DNA of 7,749 bases, taken from positions 1-7,749 of the forward strand of contig DIDI01000047.1 in the NCBI GenBank assembly GCA_002418055.1, written 5' to 3'. Position 1 is the first letter of the stretch; every line of letters starts with the position of its first letter. This DNA is from Lactobacillus sp. UBA5804 (GTDB lineage Bacteria > Bacillota > Bacilli > Lactobacillales > Lactobacillaceae). The notes under the pieces are model-generated. The model saw only the letters and a list, made by a program, of their open reading frames with translations. It made no database searches and was not told the origin of the DNA. This document shows, piece by piece, positions 6,610 to 7,749 of the stretch. The translations under genes and the position numbers were made by a program.

Positions 6610-6682
6610 ATTTTTCCCTTCGCTGGTCTTAACCAGATGCAGGTTCAATGGGTATCTCTCAGCCTTTAGGCACCCCTAGTGA
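6610..6682 (-). ncRNA. TPP riboswitch (THI element) aptamer
   Basis: Read on the minus strand the conserved THI-box blocks appear in order: ACTAGGGGTGCC, GGCTGAGAGATACCC, TGAACCTG, ATCTGGTTAAGACCAGC and GAAGGGAA. CTGAGA and GAACCTG are the pyrimidine- and pyrophosphate-sensing cores. Closing stem P1 probably pairs ACTA near 6680 with TAGT near 6607, with a few extra A on the 3' side. The aptamer lies directly upstream of the terminator and the ECF ATPase gene, so TPP should switch the operon off. Confidence 0.96.
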
Positions 6683-6687
6683 CTCTG

Positions 6688-6716
6688 ATTTTATAAGAAT
6701 AAGGGCTTTCTGTCTA
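6688..6716 (-). promoter_or_regulatory. Promoter for the TPP-riboswitch/ECF operon
   Basis: On the minus strand, -35 TAGACA (6716-6711, 5 of 6 to consensus), a 17-base spacer and -10 TAAAAT (6693-6688, 5 of 6) put transcript start near 6681, right at the 5' edge of the aptamer. Confidence 0.65.
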
Positions 6717-6776
6717 TCTTTTACTTAAAATCGATTACAATATATGTAGATAGCGAACCTAGGATGGTGATTTTAG

Positions 6777-7718
6777 ATGGCAGCAGTTGAACTGGTCAAA
6801 TATCTCGCTAGTCTCGTGCAGGCGACAACGAGTGATCAAAATGAATTAAAGCTTCCAGCGGGTAATTCCCAACTGGATTTATTTACTTTATATCTTGAAA
6901 ATCATAATCGCGGGGTTCATCAATTGCATGGAGGTAGTGCTAGCTTATGGTATCTGTTAGCTGGGACGGCTAACTTACGTAGTGCAACTGGCACGGGTTT
7001 GACTTTGGCAGCAGGTCATGTGTTACTAACCACTGGAGCTTTTGCGGCTGAAATGACTTCACAAAGTGATGATGCTGTTTTAGTTAAACTGCGATTTAAA
7101 GCCAGTTTTAGCTTTAGCCATTACTTTGCTCATTTAGCTGAATTAGGTGGTCAAGAGCAACAGATTCTAAAAAAATTAGTTGATCAGCTCGGACGAAATC
7201 AATATTTACATTTAACAGGAGGACAATTAGCGCGTGCTGGCGAGTATTTACAGACATTGATCAATGATTACCTGAATGGTGGTCTGTTTGCCAAGGCTGT
7301 GATTGATGCGCGGCTCACTTTAGCCTTGATTAGTGCGTTTAAGTCCACGACGTTAACGCCTGCTAATCGGCATGCGGTGAAGTTTGCACGCTCAGAGCTT
7401 GATCGCTACATTGATGCCCATTATCGCAAGGTGACCCTCGCTGAAGCTGCCAAGTATTTCTCGTTTAACCCTAATTACTTTTCAAATTTAGTTAAAAAGC
7501 AAACTGGGAGTAGCTTTGTGGCACACGTCAATCAGCGCCGGATGCTAGAAGCGCGTAAGCTGCTCGCACAACCTAACGTTTCCCTCCATGACATTATTGG
7601 GATGGTCGGCTATTCTAGTAAATCATTCTTTTATAAAAAGTTTAATGCCTATTATGGTATAACGCCAGCAGCCATGCGTAAGAAGCTCTTTCGTGATGCC
7701 AATATTAATTTAAATTAA
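6777..7718 (+). CDS. AraC-family transcriptional regulator
   Basis: This 313-residue regulator has an N-terminal sensing domain and a C-terminal DNA-binding domain. The N-terminal part (about 25-110) is beta-rich and cupin-like, with the typical LWYLLAGTANL and LAAGHVLLTTG turns. A helical linker covers about 120-195. The C-terminal AraC domain (about 203-305) has two helix-turn-helix units: TLAEAAKYFSFNPNYFSNLVKK (about 220-241) and SLHDIIGMVGYSSKSFFYKK (about 269-288), followed by the signature YGITPAAMRK. Many such proteins control sugar or stress genes; the ligand and targets here are unknown. The ATG at 6777 has GGTGAT (6766-6771), an exact anti-SD match, 5 bases upstream. A possible -10 is TACAAT (6736-6741) without a clear -35. 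It is divergent from the riboswitch operon and ends at its own terminator; no other target gene is visible in the window. Confidence 0.93.
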   Translation: MAAVELVKYLASLVQATTSDQNELKLPAGNSQLDLFTLYLENHNRGVHQLHGGSASLWYLLAGTANLRSATGTGLTLAAGHVLLTTGAFAAEMTSQSDDAVLVKLRFKASFSFSHYFAHLAELGGQEQQILKKLVDQLGRNQYLHLTGGQLARAGEYLQTLINDYLNGGLFAKAVIDARLTLALISAFKSTTLTPANRHAVKFARSELDRYIDAHYRKVTLAEAAKYFSFNPNYFSNLVKKQTGSSFVAHVNQRRMLEARKLLAQPNVSLHDIIGMVGYSSKSFFYKKFNAYYGITPAAMRKKLFRDANINLN

Positions 7719-7749
7719 AAACGGCCCAGCATCTGCTGGACTGTTTTTT
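7717..7749 (+). terminator. Intrinsic terminator after the AraC-family gene
   Basis: CCAGC and GCTGG (7725-7738) form the core stem around a 4-base loop. It is extended by AAAACGG pairing with CTGTTTT apart from a C-A mismatch and a G-T pair, and ends in a T run that reaches the window edge. The stop codon of the regulator overlaps the 5' A-rich arm. Confidence 0.85.

Overview
The window reads as chromosomal DNA of a lactic acid bacterium, most likely the Lactiplantibacillus plantarum group. Protein style, AT-leaning base use, Shine-Dalgarno (SD) sites and an htrA-rlmH pair all fit a low-GC Firmicute. No mobile element, CRISPR array, tRNA or rRNA is visible. In many Firmicutes htrA-rlmH closes the walRK-yycHIJ neighbourhood near oriC, so the locus is probably origin-proximal (inference).

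Left part (1-2262). The 3' end of htrA, a membrane-anchored serine protease, enters from the left edge and ends at a hairpin terminator. The 484-bp gap before rlmH is not empty. It holds a cluster of DnaA-box matches, including a perfect TTATCCACA and an inverted pair 42-61 bases before the rlmH start. rlmH (23S rRNA pseudouridine-1915 methyltransferase) ends at a strong hairpin that also serves the convergent rsgA-type gene.

Middle part (2263-4518). A TetR-family regulator and an rsgA-like circularly permuted GTPase form a minus-strand operon in which the tetR stop codon abuts the rsgA SD. Divergent from it is a small ECF-transporter substrate-binding (S) protein of the folT-like family. The short gap between them carries two palindromes of TGACA/TGTCA type, 41 bp apart, bracketing a near-consensus promoter. 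This is very likely the TetR operator pair.

Right part (4519-7749). Convergent with the S gene is a minus-strand operon of a fused two-domain ECF ATPase and its EcfT membrane partner. A clear TPP riboswitch followed by an intrinsic terminator precedes it, which points to thiamine or thiamine-precursor uptake. The operon has no S gene of its own. The closest candidate partner is the S protein on the opposite strand, which is under TetR rather than riboswitch control. Divergent from the riboswitch is an AraC-family regulator ending in its own terminator at the right edge.

Two start positions were moved from the longest open frame. tetR starts at 3918 rather than a GTG inside the operator, and the ATPase gene starts at 6549 rather than inside the terminator hairpin. 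The points most worth following are the split control of the ECF transporter, the TetR operator pair that also governs an rsgA-like gene, and the DnaA-box cluster upstream of rlmH.
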